DNA of 64,000 nucleotides from an uncultured Actinomycetes bacterium (GCA_903834515.1 CAILJM010000027.1:62001-126000); one strand, 5' to 3'; shown: positions 10,816-19,790, counted from the first letter of the stretch. A program made the numbers and translations. The notes: generated by a model from the sequence alone, not told the origin.

Positions 10816-11701
10816 TCGACTCGCTGAATCATCCTTTTGGCTCGGACGTTATCTTGAGCGCTCAGAAGGCCTGAGTCGCCTTCTACTCGAGTTTCATCAA
10901 CTTCTGATTCAAGACCAGAGGGCACATGTGTCACGAGGATGCGCCCTACTCAGCCATGGACTCGGACTCGACACCACTCCATTCAACGCGCGAACACTGG
11001 TCGAAGTTGTCTATGGCGATACATCGAATCCATCAACAATTCGCGGCGCTCTTCACGGAGTTCGATCCAATGCCCGCTCGATTCGCGACACTCTCCCCTC
11101 TGATTTTTACGAATCTATCAACCGACTAAACGCAGCTACCGAAGAGTTTGATATCGAGTCACCCGGTCGATCACTCAAAGAGATTTTGGATCGCTTGGCC
11201 GTCTCGAATGGCATCTATGAATGGCTCGCGCCTTCAGATGAAGCCTCACATTTCTTTGAGCTTGGTCGAAATCTTGAAAGAATGGATCTAGTGAGTCGGC
11301 TACTGACTCTGCAGATAGAGAAGGAATGGCGAGATCAGGGCCCGGCCACAACACTGCGGGCGGTTGGTGGTTTGAGTACCTTCCTTCGAGCGAGAGTTCC
11401 CATCTCTGCCGAACGTGTCCGATCTTTCTTGATTAAGGACCCAGCTTTCCCTCGATCCCTCTTTGAATCGGGTCGAATGGCCGAGGCCGCTCTTCGAGAA
11501 ATAACAAAACTCAATGGCACGGCTTCGGAATTGATTCTTCGTCCGATCGGATTGCTTGGGAGTCAGATCCACTTTATTAATGATGATCCTGATGAGATGG
11601 CACGAATAATTGCGAAGACACCTCACGCAGTCGAGGAGACATCCGCCTCAATTAAAGCGAACTTTTTCAGGCCGGTCGGCTCGATTGTTTGGAGCAACTA
11701 G
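10808..11701 (+). CDS. Alpha-E domain protein
   Basis: A 297-residue, mostly helical protein of the COG2307 (alpha-E) family, recognised by its opening LSRLAESSFWLGRYLERSE, which is very conserved, and by the repeated RLL/RNLERMD helices. Its biochemical role is unknown; it nearly always accompanies an ATP-grasp partner and often a transglutaminase. It overlaps the ATP-grasp gene by 8 bases, and its stop codon shares one base with the GTG start of the transglutaminase gene, so all three are translationally coupled. No catalytic motif can be pointed out, so it may be a scaffold or substrate-binding partner. Confidence 0.92.
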   Translation: MLSRLAESSFWLGRYLERSEGLSRLLLEFHQLLIQDQRAHVSRGCALLSHGLGLDTTPFNARTLVEVVYGDTSNPSTIRGALHGVRSNARSIRDTLPSDFYESINRLNAATEEFDIESPGRSLKEILDRLAVSNGIYEWLAPSDEASHFFELGRNLERMDLVSRLLTLQIEKEWRDQGPATTLRAVGGLSTFLRARVPISAERVRSFLIKDPAFPRSLFESGRMAEAALREITKLNGTASELILRPIGLLGSQIHFINDDPDEMARIIAKTPHAVEETSASIKANFFRPVGSIVWSN

Positions 11702-12528
11702 TGTCCTGGCGAATGCAAGTTACTCACTCAACTTCATTTCAATACGAATCTGAAGTCCTCGCATCATTTAACGAAGCACGTATGACCCCCATAAATTTTT
11801 CAGGTCAATACTTAATTCAACATCGCTTCAAAGTGAGTCCAGACTCTACAATCTTTGAATATGAGGATTATTTCGAGACTCAAGTTAAGTCTTTTGATGT
11901 TCAATCTCCTCACACCTCTCTTCTTATTGTCGCCGATAGCGTCGTGGAAACCCACGGACCAGCACCCGAGCCTGCTCACATTACGTGGGATGTGCTTCTA
12001 GATCCCATTTTTATCGATGAGTTTGATGAATACTTGCACCACTCAAGTTTGGTCGATTACATCGAGCCGGGTTTAAACTTGCGGAGCCAAGAAACACCGT
12101 TAGCGGCTGTTCATTTTCTCAATGGGATCATGCGAGAGAAAATTACCTACGCAGCAGGTGTAACACATGTCTACTCTCCCGCTTCAGAAGCTTGGAGCAA
12201 AGGTGCTGGCGTCTGCCAAGATTTCACACACGCATCCCTCTCTATCCTTCGCGAGGCGGGAATTCCTGCTCGATATATCTCAGGCTACCTATATACCGGT
12301 GATGGAAATATCGGCGAGACAGTTGTCGGTGAATCTCATTCCTGGGTCGAAGCATGGGTTGGCGAGTGGCTCCCCTTCGATCCAACCAATGGACGCCCTG
12401 TTGCAGAAGACCATATTGTGGTCGCAAAGGGACGTGATTATCACGATGTTTCCCCGCTGAAAGGAATATTTAGCGGCGGAGCCAGCAGAAAGACCGACGT
12501 AATTGTCTCGTTAACGCGATTAAGTTAG
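11701..12528 (+). CDS. Transglutaminase-like cysteine protease family protein
   Basis: About 275 residues from GTG 11701, chosen because GGAG lies 6 bases before it and the start overlaps the upstream stop as TAGTG; a TTG at 11689 would add four residues. The N-terminal beta domain is the bacterial transglutaminase N-terminal type. The catalytic triad is Cys172 (GVCQDF), His213 (SHSWVEAW) and Asp227 (FDPTN). Members either cross-link or hydrolyse amide bonds. No signal peptide is visible, so it probably acts in the cytoplasm on the product of the ATP-grasp and alpha-E partners. The coupling to both supports one pathway. Confidence 0.92.
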   Translation: MSWRMQVTHSTSFQYESEVLASFNEARMTPINFSGQYLIQHRFKVSPDSTIFEYEDYFETQVKSFDVQSPHTSLLIVADSVVETHGPAPEPAHITWDVLLDPIFIDEFDEYLHHSSLVDYIEPGLNLRSQETPLAAVHFLNGIMREKITYAAGVTHVYSPASEAWSKGAGVCQDFTHASLSILREAGIPARYISGYLYTGDGNIGETVVGESHSWVEAWVGEWLPFDPTNGRPVAEDHIVVAKGRDYHDVSPLKGIFSGGASRKTDVIVSLTRLS

Positions 12529-12549
12529 TGGTGGCTTATCCTTTTCTCC

Positions 12550-12846
12550 ATGAGGAGTTCAGAGGGTGATCGTGAAGTAAGAGAGATCTCTCTCGATGAG
12601 CTCAAATCACTCTGGAATCAGATACTCGACTTACTTCTTGAAAGCGATCGAATCGCTTGGTTAGCCTTCTTCGATGCGAGACTCGTTCGCCTCACTTCGA
12701 ATGTGCTCACTATCAATTTCTCCGATGTCACAAAATTTGGCGGAGAACACAATTTTAGCGCCGCCCGCAACCCCCGGCATCTTGGATTACTTCAAAAATC
12801 CATCAAAGAGATCGCCGGGATAGATCTTGAGATAGTTGAAGAGTAG
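12550..12846 (+). CDS. Small hypothetical protein resembling the C-terminal domain of DnaX (gamma/tau)
   Basis: A 98-residue soluble protein. The pattern of LKSLWNQILDLL, a 'LVRL...VLTINF' strand pair, 'NFSAARNP' and a last 'KEIAGIDLEIVEE' strand resembles the short domain found near the C-terminus of actinobacterial DNA polymerase III gamma/tau subunits. No ATPase part is present, so it is not DnaX itself. The likeness is weak and judged by eye. It lies 21 bases after the transglutaminase gene and 5 bases before the lysozyme gene, so it is probably transcribed with them. Function unknown; it could bind a polymerase or clamp-loader partner or be unrelated. Confidence 0.65.
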   Translation: MRSSEGDREVREISLDELKSLWNQILDLLLESDRIAWLAFFDARLVRLTSNVLTINFSDVTKFGGEHNFSAARNPRHLGLLQKSIKEIAGIDLEIVEE

Positions 12847-12851
12847 ATCTC

Positions 12852-14162
12852 ATGAAAGCCCTTCTGAAAATTTTAAGTTGCGTAGCACTCGCAATTATTC
12901 TTCCCGCTGATTCTGTCTGGGCTTTTTCACCAGCACGCATAACTCAATCTGGGCCAGGAGCTCGAATCGCGGGTATCGACATCAGTCGATGGCAGCACCC
13001 CGGCGATGCTTCCATCGACTTTCAACGAATGTACTCTGCTGGCGTTCGCTTTGTAATGATCAAGGGAGCTGATGCTCAGACATCGGCAGATGCCATGGCG
13101 AGAAAGTACTTACTGATCGATCGCAAAGCTGCGCAGCGGGCACAGCTATATACCGGTTTCTATTATTACGCCTATCTTCCAGATAGCAGTGACTCGACTT
13201 TCATCGTTAAGGATGCGCAGGCTCAAGCCCAAAAAGTTATTTGGCGAATTGGTGAGATGGGTGGATACAACCGCCGAGACTTACCGGTAGCGCTAGATTT
13301 GGAAAATAACTGTCAACGCACTGATGGTCACGGGACATGCCTCAAATACATGGCACGGGCAAATGTCACGCTCTGGGCAAAGAGTTGGCTTCAATCTGTC
13401 TCCGATAAAACAGGACGTAAACCGATCTTCTACTCTTACCCGCAATTTTTAGAGAACGCGATGGCCGGCGATTTGGCGCTTCGGCAATATCCACTATGGA
13501 TGGCTCGCTACTCATTAGATCCTGCACTCACCACATCTCAACCAAATGCCAAATCGATTGGGTGTTATGCACACCCTTGGAGTAATGCGAATTGCACGGC
13601 TCAGTGGCAGTTTTGGCAGTACACCTCGTGTGGCATTGCTGGCAAATATGGTGTGCCGGGCAACCGCGTTGACCTTAATGTCTTTGCCGGTAGCTCGGCG
13701 AAATTCTTAGCTCTCATTAGAGGCACCTGGGCTCCGGAAGCCGTCGACTCCCTGCCTCAAAACGAAGCCACAACAATGCAACTTGTCAGCCAGATTGTAG
13801 GGACGACAAATGATCCGCTGATTCTGACCGTCGATGTACTTCGACCAGACGGAACTCCGGTCGTAACTGGCGGCGTGACCTTTAAATCCCTCGATCCGTC
13901 ACTTCCCATTGGAAGTCAAAATTCGGTTCGATCGGCGACTGGGCGTTGGACTATCACGGTAAAGGGAATGCTCGCTGGAAACTACCTTGGACTTATCGAA
14001 TATCAAGATCCTTCAGGCACCCATGCTGGGAATACATTCCCTCTGCAATTCCAGGTGGCCCAAGGGGAAGCGTTGCCAACGCCGACCATCAATCCAACGC
14101 TGAAACCAACAAAGAGTAAGGCGCCACCTGTCGACTCGTGTGCAGGTCAGATTCGTAATTAA
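12852..14162 (+). CDS. Secreted GH25 lysozyme-like glycoside hydrolase with C-terminal beta domain
   Basis: A 436-residue exported protein. Residues 1-25 form a signal peptide ending near VWAFS. Residues about 38-290 are a glycoside hydrolase family 25 barrel: GIDISRWQ (Asp43) at the first strand, DLENN with Asp149 and Glu151 as the catalytic acids, and WQYTSCG near the end. GH25 enzymes cut between N-acetylmuramic acid and N-acetylglucosamine. Residues about 305-405 look like an immunoglobulin-like beta domain (VTGGVTFKS, then SATGRWTITVKG) and are followed by a Pro/Thr-rich tail. It probably remodels the cell's own wall or attacks that of others. It starts 5 bases after the small DnaX-like gene. 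Confidence 0.9.
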   Translation: MKALLKILSCVALAIILPADSVWAFSPARITQSGPGARIAGIDISRWQHPGDASIDFQRMYSAGVRFVMIKGADAQTSADAMARKYLLIDRKAAQRAQLYTGFYYYAYLPDSSDSTFIVKDAQAQAQKVIWRIGEMGGYNRRDLPVALDLENNCQRTDGHGTCLKYMARANVTLWAKSWLQSVSDKTGRKPIFYSYPQFLENAMAGDLALRQYPLWMARYSLDPALTTSQPNAKSIGCYAHPWSNANCTAQWQFWQYTSCGIAGKYGVPGNRVDLNVFAGSSAKFLALIRGTWAPEAVDSLPQNEATTMQLVSQIVGTTNDPLILTVDVLRPDGTPVVTGGVTFKSLDPSLPIGSQNSVRSATGRWTITVKGMLAGNYLGLIEYQDPSGTHAGNTFPLQFQVAQGEALPTPTINPTLKPTKSKAPPVDSCAGQIRN

Positions 14163-14185
14163 CTGACGTCAAGTAGAGTTGAACT

Positions 14186-15145
14186 ATGAGCAGAATTCTT
14201 GTTACTGGCGGTGCAGGTTACATCGGAGGCACTACGGTCGCCGTATTGCTACAGCAGGGTTACGAAGTCACTGTTCTCGATGATTGCAGTACCGGGCATG
14301 CAGATTCTGTCCCTGCCGCCGCTACCTTCTATCAGGGCTCAATTCTGGATGGCGAAATTGTACGAAAAGCGCTCGAAGACTGCGACGCGGTTATTCACTT
14401 CGCCGCCAAATCCCTTGTCGGTGAGTCAGTTGAAAAGCCAGATCTTTATCGCTCGAACAATGTAAATGGAAGTCAAGTCCTCTTTGACGAGATGGATGGC
14501 GCAGGTATCACACGAATTGTCGTCTCATCGTCTGCGGCAACGTATGGTGATTCACGAGAGCAACCAATCCTTGAAAGTCATAAGGCTCATCCCACGAATC
14601 CCTATGGCGAAACAAAACTCGCGGTCGACAATTTACTGGTAGACCTCGCCCACGAAGAGAACTTTGCCGCAATCAGTTTGCGATACTTCAACGTCGCAGG
14701 TGCATTGATGCTCGAAAGCGGTTGGCTAGCAGAGCGACACGACCCGGAGACTCATCTCATTCCAAATGTCCTAAGGGCGACATCTGAAAAACCGCTAAAA
14801 ATCTTTGGTACGGATTGGGATACGAAGGACGGAACCTGCATTCGCGACTATGTCCATGTGGTTGATTTAGCCGATGCTCATGTCAAGGCACTTTCAGCAC
14901 TTGAAACTGGCAGGCACGAAATCATTAACCTTGGTAGCGGTGGCGGCTACTCTGTTCGCGAAGTTGTCGACACAGCGAGCAAAGTAGTGGGTTACGAAAT
15001 TCCCGCGATCGAAGTTGACCGCCGAGCCGGCGATCCAGCAGTCCTGATTGCAAGCATTGAGAAGGCGAAAACAATTCTAGGTTGGTCGCCATCTCGAGAT
15101 CTGGAGATGATGATCTCTGATGCTTACAAGAGTCTAAAAGATTAG
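14186..15145 (+). CDS. galE: UDP-glucose 4-epimerase
   Basis: A 319-residue extended short-chain dehydrogenase. The NAD-binding motif is TGGAGYIG at 7-14, and the catalytic Ser/Thr-Tyr-Lys set includes Tyr140 and Lys144 (YGETK) with Ser near 116 (SSSAATYG). The NVAGA segment and the RDYVHV motif fit GalE rather than other sugar epimerases. It interconverts UDP-glucose and UDP-galactose for cell-surface glycans or galactose use. It stands 23 bases after the lysozyme gene in the same direction, possibly cotranscribed. The downstream ACT gene is convergent, leaving a 27-base gap. Confidence 0.93.
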   Translation: MSRILVTGGAGYIGGTTVAVLLQQGYEVTVLDDCSTGHADSVPAAATFYQGSILDGEIVRKALEDCDAVIHFAAKSLVGESVEKPDLYRSNNVNGSQVLFDEMDGAGITRIVVSSSAATYGDSREQPILESHKAHPTNPYGETKLAVDNLLVDLAHEENFAAISLRYFNVAGALMLESGWLAERHDPETHLIPNVLRATSEKPLKIFGTDWDTKDGTCIRDYVHVVDLADAHVKALSALETGRHEIINLGSGGGYSVREVVDTASKVVGYEIPAIEVDRRAGDPAVLIASIEKAKTILGWSPSRDLEMMISDAYKSLKD

Positions 15146-15172
15146 CTTTTCTAAAATTGCAGAAGGGTAAAG

Positions 15173-15409
15173 TTAAAGTGGCTTTACTGAGAGCACTTCG
15201 ACTCCCCCAATTTGATTGAGAACGCTGAGCAAATCAGTTGTATCAGACCCTGGAATGGCGACAATAATCTCATCGTAGCCACGACCCGCTTCGTTCTTCA
15301 GTACCTGAAGTCCTCGGATATCTCCTCCGGCAAATCCAATTGCTGAAGCAACTGCGCCGAGTGAGCCTGGGCGATCTGGGAGTGCAATCTCTAATTTGAA
15401 TTGAGCCAT
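15173..15409 (-). CDS. Small stand-alone ACT-domain protein
   Basis: A 78-residue protein consisting of a single ACT fold: strand LEIALPDRPGSLG, a helix through AVASAIGFAGG, then GYDEIIVAIPG and a terminal VLSVKPL strand. ACT domains bind amino acids or other small ligands and regulate enzymes; no catalytic domain is attached. Comparable single-ACT proteins are common in actinobacteria near amino-acid genes, but none is next to it here. Which ligand or partner it has cannot be said. Confidence 0.85.
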   Translation of the reverse strand: MAQFKLEIALPDRPGSLGAVASAIGFAGGDIRGLQVLKNEAGRGYDEIIVAIPGSDTTDLLSVLNQIGGVEVLSVKPL

Positions 15410-15463
15410 AGATAAAACCTACCCTTCCTGGGTTACGTTGACGTTACAAATCTGGCGTAAGAA

Positions 15464-16351
15464 TCACGCTTGAATAATGTGATCTCCTGCGATCGAAACG
15501 CTGATCTTTGGAAGTGGGATTGGCGCTGGCCCTGCGAGTACTGCTCCGCTTGCAGCATCGAATTTCGCACCATGGCAAGGGCAGTTCATTGAATGCGAGA
15601 GACCATCGTATGCAACCGTGCAGCCTTGGTGTGTGCAGATTGCGCTGTAAGCGAAGACCCCAGCGTTGGTTCTAAAGAGAATCGCTGGATTTCCATCATT
15701 GGCGGTAAATGGCATCGTTGAGCCAATCGGAAAATCTGCCACTTTGACGATAGCGGCATTGGCTTTTTGCTTTGGTCGGAAGGATCGACCAGCAAGTGAA
15801 GCGATTACCGCACCTGCCGCAACGCTCATTAAGCCGACAACCTCACGTCGATCCTTGAGATGAGGGATGAGGTCGCCGATCAAGGTGCTCCGACCGCGAT
15901 TGCCTGACCGCTCATGCGCGCGCCATAGATAGAAGAGCGCCAGCCAAGAGGCAGCGAAAGCGAGATCACTTCCCAAGAAGTACGGATGAACATGAAAAGT
16001 GACAGAGAGCCAAAGAATGATAGAGACTGAAAATCCACCAATTATCGCCAACTGCATCGCAACCCCTGAAAGCACAGCGATCCCGATTGCGAATTCAGAG
16101 AGCATCACAAACCACGCGAATAGCGTTGCATGCTCCAACATGTGACGTAAAATAAATGTGAGAGGTGAATGGCCGATATAACTTGTGAGCTGACCGCTAA
16201 ATGAATTTGGTCCCGACTTGCTGAGAAATGCGCTATCTGAAGCCTTCGCCCAACCGCCATAAACCCACGTGCCGCCAAGCCAGAGGCGAAGGATTGCGAT
16301 TCCGAGAGGTTGATTGCGCCATGATGCGAGACCCATTTTTTTAGTTGCCAT
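15464..16351 (-). CDS. DoxX-like membrane domain fused to a Rieske [2Fe-2S] domain
   Basis: About 295 residues from ATG 16351 (MATKKMG). An upstream in-frame extension would read through the tRNA-Asn gene and is rejected. Residues about 15-145 hold four hydrophobic helices of the DoxX type (RLWLGGTWVYGG). A twin arginine at 168-169 precedes a fifth helix (about 172-189). Residues 200-295 are a Rieske domain with Cys239-x-His241 and Cys257-x2-His260 ligands; Cys244 and Cys259 can form the disulphide seen in high-potential Rieske proteins. The cluster would lie on the outer face. It is likely a quinol-linked electron carrier; the partner is unknown. It lies just downstream of tRNA-Asn. Confidence 0.88.
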   Translation of the reverse strand: MATKKMGLASWRNQPLGIAILRLWLGGTWVYGGWAKASDSAFLSKSGPNSFSGQLTSYIGHSPLTFILRHMLEHATLFAWFVMLSEFAIGIAVLSGVAMQLAIIGGFSVSIILWLSVTFHVHPYFLGSDLAFAASWLALFYLWRAHERSGNRGRSTLIGDLIPHLKDRREVVGLMSVAAGAVIASLAGRSFRPKQKANAAIVKVADFPIGSTMPFTANDGNPAILFRTNAGVFAYSAICTHQGCTVAYDGLSHSMNCPCHGAKFDAASGAVLAGPAPIPLPKISVSIAGDHIIQA

Positions 16352-16391
16352 ACGGGTATTTAACAGTATTCCCCTGTGAAATAGAGTTACT

Positions 16392-16449
16392 TCGTGAGCC
16401 TCTGGCTCCCTCAATTGCATCGCTCGTGAGCCTCTGGCTCCCTCAATTG
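16392..16449. repeat. 26-bp direct repeat duplicating the 3' end of tRNA-Asn
   Basis: Two identical 26-base copies occupy 16392-16417 and 16424-16449, 32 bases apart. The second copy includes the last bases of the tRNA-Asn gene (acceptor and the first T-arm bases) and its flank; the first copy sits in the spacer before the DoxX-Rieske start. It could be a scar of integrase-type recombination at the tRNA 3' end or a simple tandem slip. Confidence 0.9.
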
Positions 16450-16510
16450 GACTCGAACCAATAACCTGCCGATTAACAGTCGGCTGCTCTGCCAATTGAG
16501 CTATGAGGGA
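16438..16510 (-). tRNA. tRNA-Asn (GTT)
   Basis: The complementary strand folds as a standard cloverleaf: acceptor TCCCTCA/TGAGGGA, D arm GCTC...GAGC, anticodon stem GCCGA/TCGGC with loop CTGTTAA (anticodon GTT), T stem ATTGG/CCAAT with loop TTCGAGT, discriminator G. The CCA end is not encoded. Its 3' end is repeated once just downstream. Confidence 0.95.
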
Positions 16511-16613
16511 CTTCTTGGCGAAAGAATCGCCAACAGTTCTTCTTGCTGGTGGCTTCTTCCCTGGTGTGGGCCTCGACCTACAGACTTGGCTGTCTGCGGA
16601 GCAAATATTAAGG

Positions 16614-18449
16614 CTAAACCTCTCCGATCGCCAATTCCTTCTGAGTCCTACGGGCTGCCTCTAGGCCGACCAATCGAGTAAAGGTTTCGGTGTATTCCGC
16701 CTCATTTTCCACGGGATTGAGTCGTTGCAGACTCGATTTAATCTCGGCGATCTCGCGGCTGAGAGCAACTTCACGTAATCTGGCAAAAATTGCCTGAATG
16801 TAGCGCTCTGAAATCTCGCCATCGGTACGAACTGGCTCAACGGTCAGTTCGGTGATCAGTGAGCGAAGTTGCTCATCCTCGGTCCGGTCTAAGAGGTCAG
16901 TGATCGCCTGATCTGGCGACTCATCAATACGCGCGCGCAATGAAGCATAAGGAGCATATGTAAAGGCGTTGAGCTCTAATTGGTTCCATGCACCAGCCAG
17001 TTCTGGAACTTGCAGTTTTACCTTGAGAACTTCTCGCTCCAACATCAAGATCGGATCTTTCAGATTCACTGATCCAGCGGGCTGTAGCTCTTGTGGGGCC
17101 GCACTGCTCTTTCCGGCACTTCGCTTCGTTGCGGTATTCACTACATCCACTTCCATGCCAAGCCACGCGGCCACCGAGCGAACATATTCAGGTCGTAACG
17201 ATGCATCCTTAATCTTGCTAATCAAGGGCGCAACTTGATTCAATGCGCTGACACGGCCTTCGGGTGTCTTCGTGTCATATCCTGCAATCACTGATTTCAT
17301 TGCAAATTCAAAGAGTGGAACTCGCCTGGCGATGAGATCGCGAACTGCTTCATCTCCCCCACTTTGACGAAGTTCACAAGGATCCATGCCGTTTGCAGCA
17401 ACAGCAACAAAGGTCTGGGCCACAAATTTTTGATCATCATCAAAAGCCCGTAGCGCCGCCTTCTGGCCAGCTGCATCTCCATCAAAGGTAAATATAACCT
17501 CGCCCCTAAAGGCATCATCATCCATGAGCAATCTTCTAATGATGCGGATATGGTCATCTCCAAAAGCAGTGCCGCAGGTTGCCACAGCCGTAGTTACGCC
17601 AGCTAAATGTGCCGCCATTACATCTGTATAGCCTTCGACAATAACAACTTGCCGCTTCTTTGCGATCTCTTTCTTCGCAATATCTAGCCCATAAAGAAGT
17701 TGGGACTTCTTATAGATCGGCGTCTCTGAGGTGTTGAGATATTTTGGACCTTGATCCTTCTCATCACCAGCGAGTTTGCGTGCACCGAAACCAACGACAT
17801 CACCAGATATATCTTTTACTGGCCAGATTAATCGGTTGCGGTAGCGATCAATAAAATTACCGCGCGACCCTTCCTTAATGAGGCCAGCAGTATTTAATTC
17901 ATTCTCCGTATACCCAATACCTTTAAGATGTTTGTAGAGAGCATCCCATTCATCCGGTGCATAACCCACACCAAAGTACTCTGCAGCACTCTTATCAAAT
18001 CCTCGACCTGTAAGGAATTCTCTTCCGATCTGCGCTGGTCCAGGTTTGCCAAGCTCTTCTTGATAAAACTTTGCTGCTGCAGTATTTGCCGCAACTAAAC
18101 GCGATCGATTTATCCCCGACATTCCAGAATTTGATTGTCCGCTTGAATCGTAGGTGAGTTGATATCCGATTCTTTCGGCTAGACGCTCGACCGTCTCAGT
18201 GAAAGTGAGGTGCTCTAACTTCATCAAGAATGCGATGACATCGCCCCCGGTTTGGCAGCCAAAACAATGGAAGTAGCCTTTTGATGGAGTGACGTGAAAG
18301 GAAGGTGACTTCTCATCGTGAAATGGGCAGAGCCCCTTCTTCTGCCCTCCGCCGGCGCCTTTCAATTGAACATAGTCACCGACCACATCATCAATATGGC
18401 TATGTTCGCGCACATATGCGACATCTTCATCTCGTATGCGACCGGCCAT
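16614..18449 (-). CDS. dnaG: DNA primase
   Basis: A 611-residue primase that lays down RNA primers for replication. The N-terminal zinc-binding domain has Cys41, His44, Cys62 and Cys65 (CPFH and CFGC). The catalytic core follows, with a TOPRIM fold seen as VEGYTDVMAAH and FTFDGDAAG. The C-terminal helicase-binding part from about 440 onward is less conserved, as is usual. It stands between tRNA-Asn and dgt, all on the minus strand, an arrangement also known in mycobacteria (dnaG next to dgt). Confidence 0.97.
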   Translation of the reverse strand: MAGRIRDEDVAYVREHSHIDDVVGDYVQLKGAGGGQKKGLCPFHDEKSPSFHVTPSKGYFHCFGCQTGGDVIAFLMKLEHLTFTETVERLAERIGYQLTYDSSGQSNSGMSGINRSRLVAANTAAAKFYQEELGKPGPAQIGREFLTGRGFDKSAAEYFGVGYAPDEWDALYKHLKGIGYTENELNTAGLIKEGSRGNFIDRYRNRLIWPVKDISGDVVGFGARKLAGDEKDQGPKYLNTSETPIYKKSQLLYGLDIAKKEIAKKRQVVIVEGYTDVMAAHLAGVTTAVATCGTAFGDDHIRIIRRLLMDDDAFRGEVIFTFDGDAAGQKAALRAFDDDQKFVAQTFVAVAANGMDPCELRQSGGDEAVRDLIARRVPLFEFAMKSVIAGYDTKTPEGRVSALNQVAPLISKIKDASLRPEYVRSVAAWLGMEVDVVNTATKRSAGKSSAAPQELQPAGSVNLKDPILMLEREVLKVKLQVPELAGAWNQLELNAFTYAPYASLRARIDESPDQAITDLLDRTEDEQLRSLITELTVEPVRTDGEISERYIQAIFARLREVALSREIAEIKSSLQRLNPVENEAEYTETFTRLVGLEAARRTQKELAIGEV

Positions 18450-18533
18450 ATGCCTATCCTAATCAATCCTCGCAACATTCAGGTCGACCCTGAATTCATG
18501 GAGTAGAAGTGGAGGTTCTGGAGGTTGTAAAGG

Positions 18534-19778
18534 TTAAGAACGGCCCGATAGCTTCTTGTGGAGGGCATAGGCCCCCGGATCTGTCAGAGAGGCGATTTGA
18601 TCGATAGCGACCCGCAGCCGTTGTGCATCAGTCGCTGCTCTTCGCCAATCTTCGAGGAAGAAGCTCTCGAGCGCCTCCTCTCCACCGCTATAGACCATAT
18701 CCACTAACTCTTTGATAATCACCTGCTGCTCTGCATATCGCTTCTGTGAAGATTCGGCACTTATCACGTAGTGACCGGCCATTGCCTTAAGAAGAGCAAC
18801 CTCTACACGTTGATCGCGCGGGACGACGAGATTAGCGCTGTAGCGGGTGAGATTTCCATCCCCGTATTGATCGCGGGTGGCTGATTCTGCTGCGAGAGCA
18901 AAACGTCCAATCAATTGAGATGCGAGATCTTTAAGTCTGGCGAGATTTCGATGTGAGCCATCGTATGTCGATGGCCAGCATGAGAGTGCCTGCAAATTTG
19001 TAAGCGCGGTCATCGCCTCGGCCTCAGTGATATCTGGCAAATAACCACTCTTCGCCATCGCGTATATCTTTTCAAGATCTCCTTGCAATCCTTCAAGCGT
19101 GACCTGTCCAGAGACGATTGCATCTTCAAGATCATGCACAGAGTAAGCGACATCATCAGACCAATCCATGATCTGGGCTTCCATCGATTGCACGCCTTCT
19201 GCAGCACCATGTCGAATCCACTGAAATATCTCTTGATCATCGTCGTAGACGCCGAACTTGCGAAGATTTGTGGCGCGCGGCCAGGGATATTTTGTCGCTG
19301 CATCGAGTGAGGCACGTGTGAGATTTAAGCCAACTGATCGACCTTCACTATCGACGGTCTTCGCTTCAAGTCTGATGAGTAGTCGAAGCGATTGCGCATT
19401 TCCTTCAAACCCACCCGCATCGAAGGAGAGTTCATTGAGTGCATCTTCACCATTGTGACCAAAAGGCGGATGCCCTAAATCATGAGCTAAGCAGGCACCT
19501 TCCATGAGGTCTGGGTCAGCGCCAAGTGCCTCTCCAAGTTCACGCCCCACTTGAGCACACTCAAGGGAATGGGAGAGTCTGGTACGTGGAAAATCTGAGG
19601 CCCAAGGGACTTCTACTTGAGTTTTAGCTGCAAGGCGACGAAGAGCAAAGGAATGAATGATGCGAGCTCGATCTCGCGCAAATTCTGTTCTTCCACCCCG
19701 TTTTGCAGGTTCATCCAGGAAGCGCTCACGATCAAAGGAGGTGTAGCCGAGTCGCTCATGGGCGGGTTGAAGAACCAT
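18534..19778 (-). CDS. dgt: Deoxyguanosinetriphosphate triphosphohydrolase-like protein
   Basis: A 414-residue HD-domain phosphohydrolase that converts dNTPs to deoxynucleoside and tripolyphosphate. Metal ligands are His70 (RLSHSLE), His99-Asp100 (HDLGHPPFGHNGE) and a later Asp in SDDVAYSVHDLED. Length and layout fit the actinobacterial Dgt branch. It may trim dNTP pools, complementing the ribonucleotide reductase elsewhere in the window. It lies directly upstream of dnaG with an 84-base gap, suggesting one transcription unit. Confidence 0.93.
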   Translation of the reverse strand: MVLQPAHERLGYTSFDRERFLDEPAKRGGRTEFARDRARIIHSFALRRLAAKTQVEVPWASDFPRTRLSHSLECAQVGRELGEALGADPDLMEGACLAHDLGHPPFGHNGEDALNELSFDAGGFEGNAQSLRLLIRLEAKTVDSEGRSVGLNLTRASLDAATKYPWPRATNLRKFGVYDDDQEIFQWIRHGAAEGVQSMEAQIMDWSDDVAYSVHDLEDAIVSGQVTLEGLQGDLEKIYAMAKSGYLPDITEAEAMTALTNLQALSCWPSTYDGSHRNLARLKDLASQLIGRFALAAESATRDQYGDGNLTRYSANLVVPRDQRVEVALLKAMAGHYVISAESSQKRYAEQQVIIKELVDMVYSGGEEALESFFLEDWRRAATDAQRLRVAIDQIASLTDPGAYALHKKLSGRS

Positions 19779-19790
19779 AGTGAACGAACT

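Noticed and set aside
16352-16495. N-terminal extension of the DoxX-Rieske reading frame
   Set aside because: It would translate through the tRNA-Asn gene; ATG 16351 gives a normal DoxX start.
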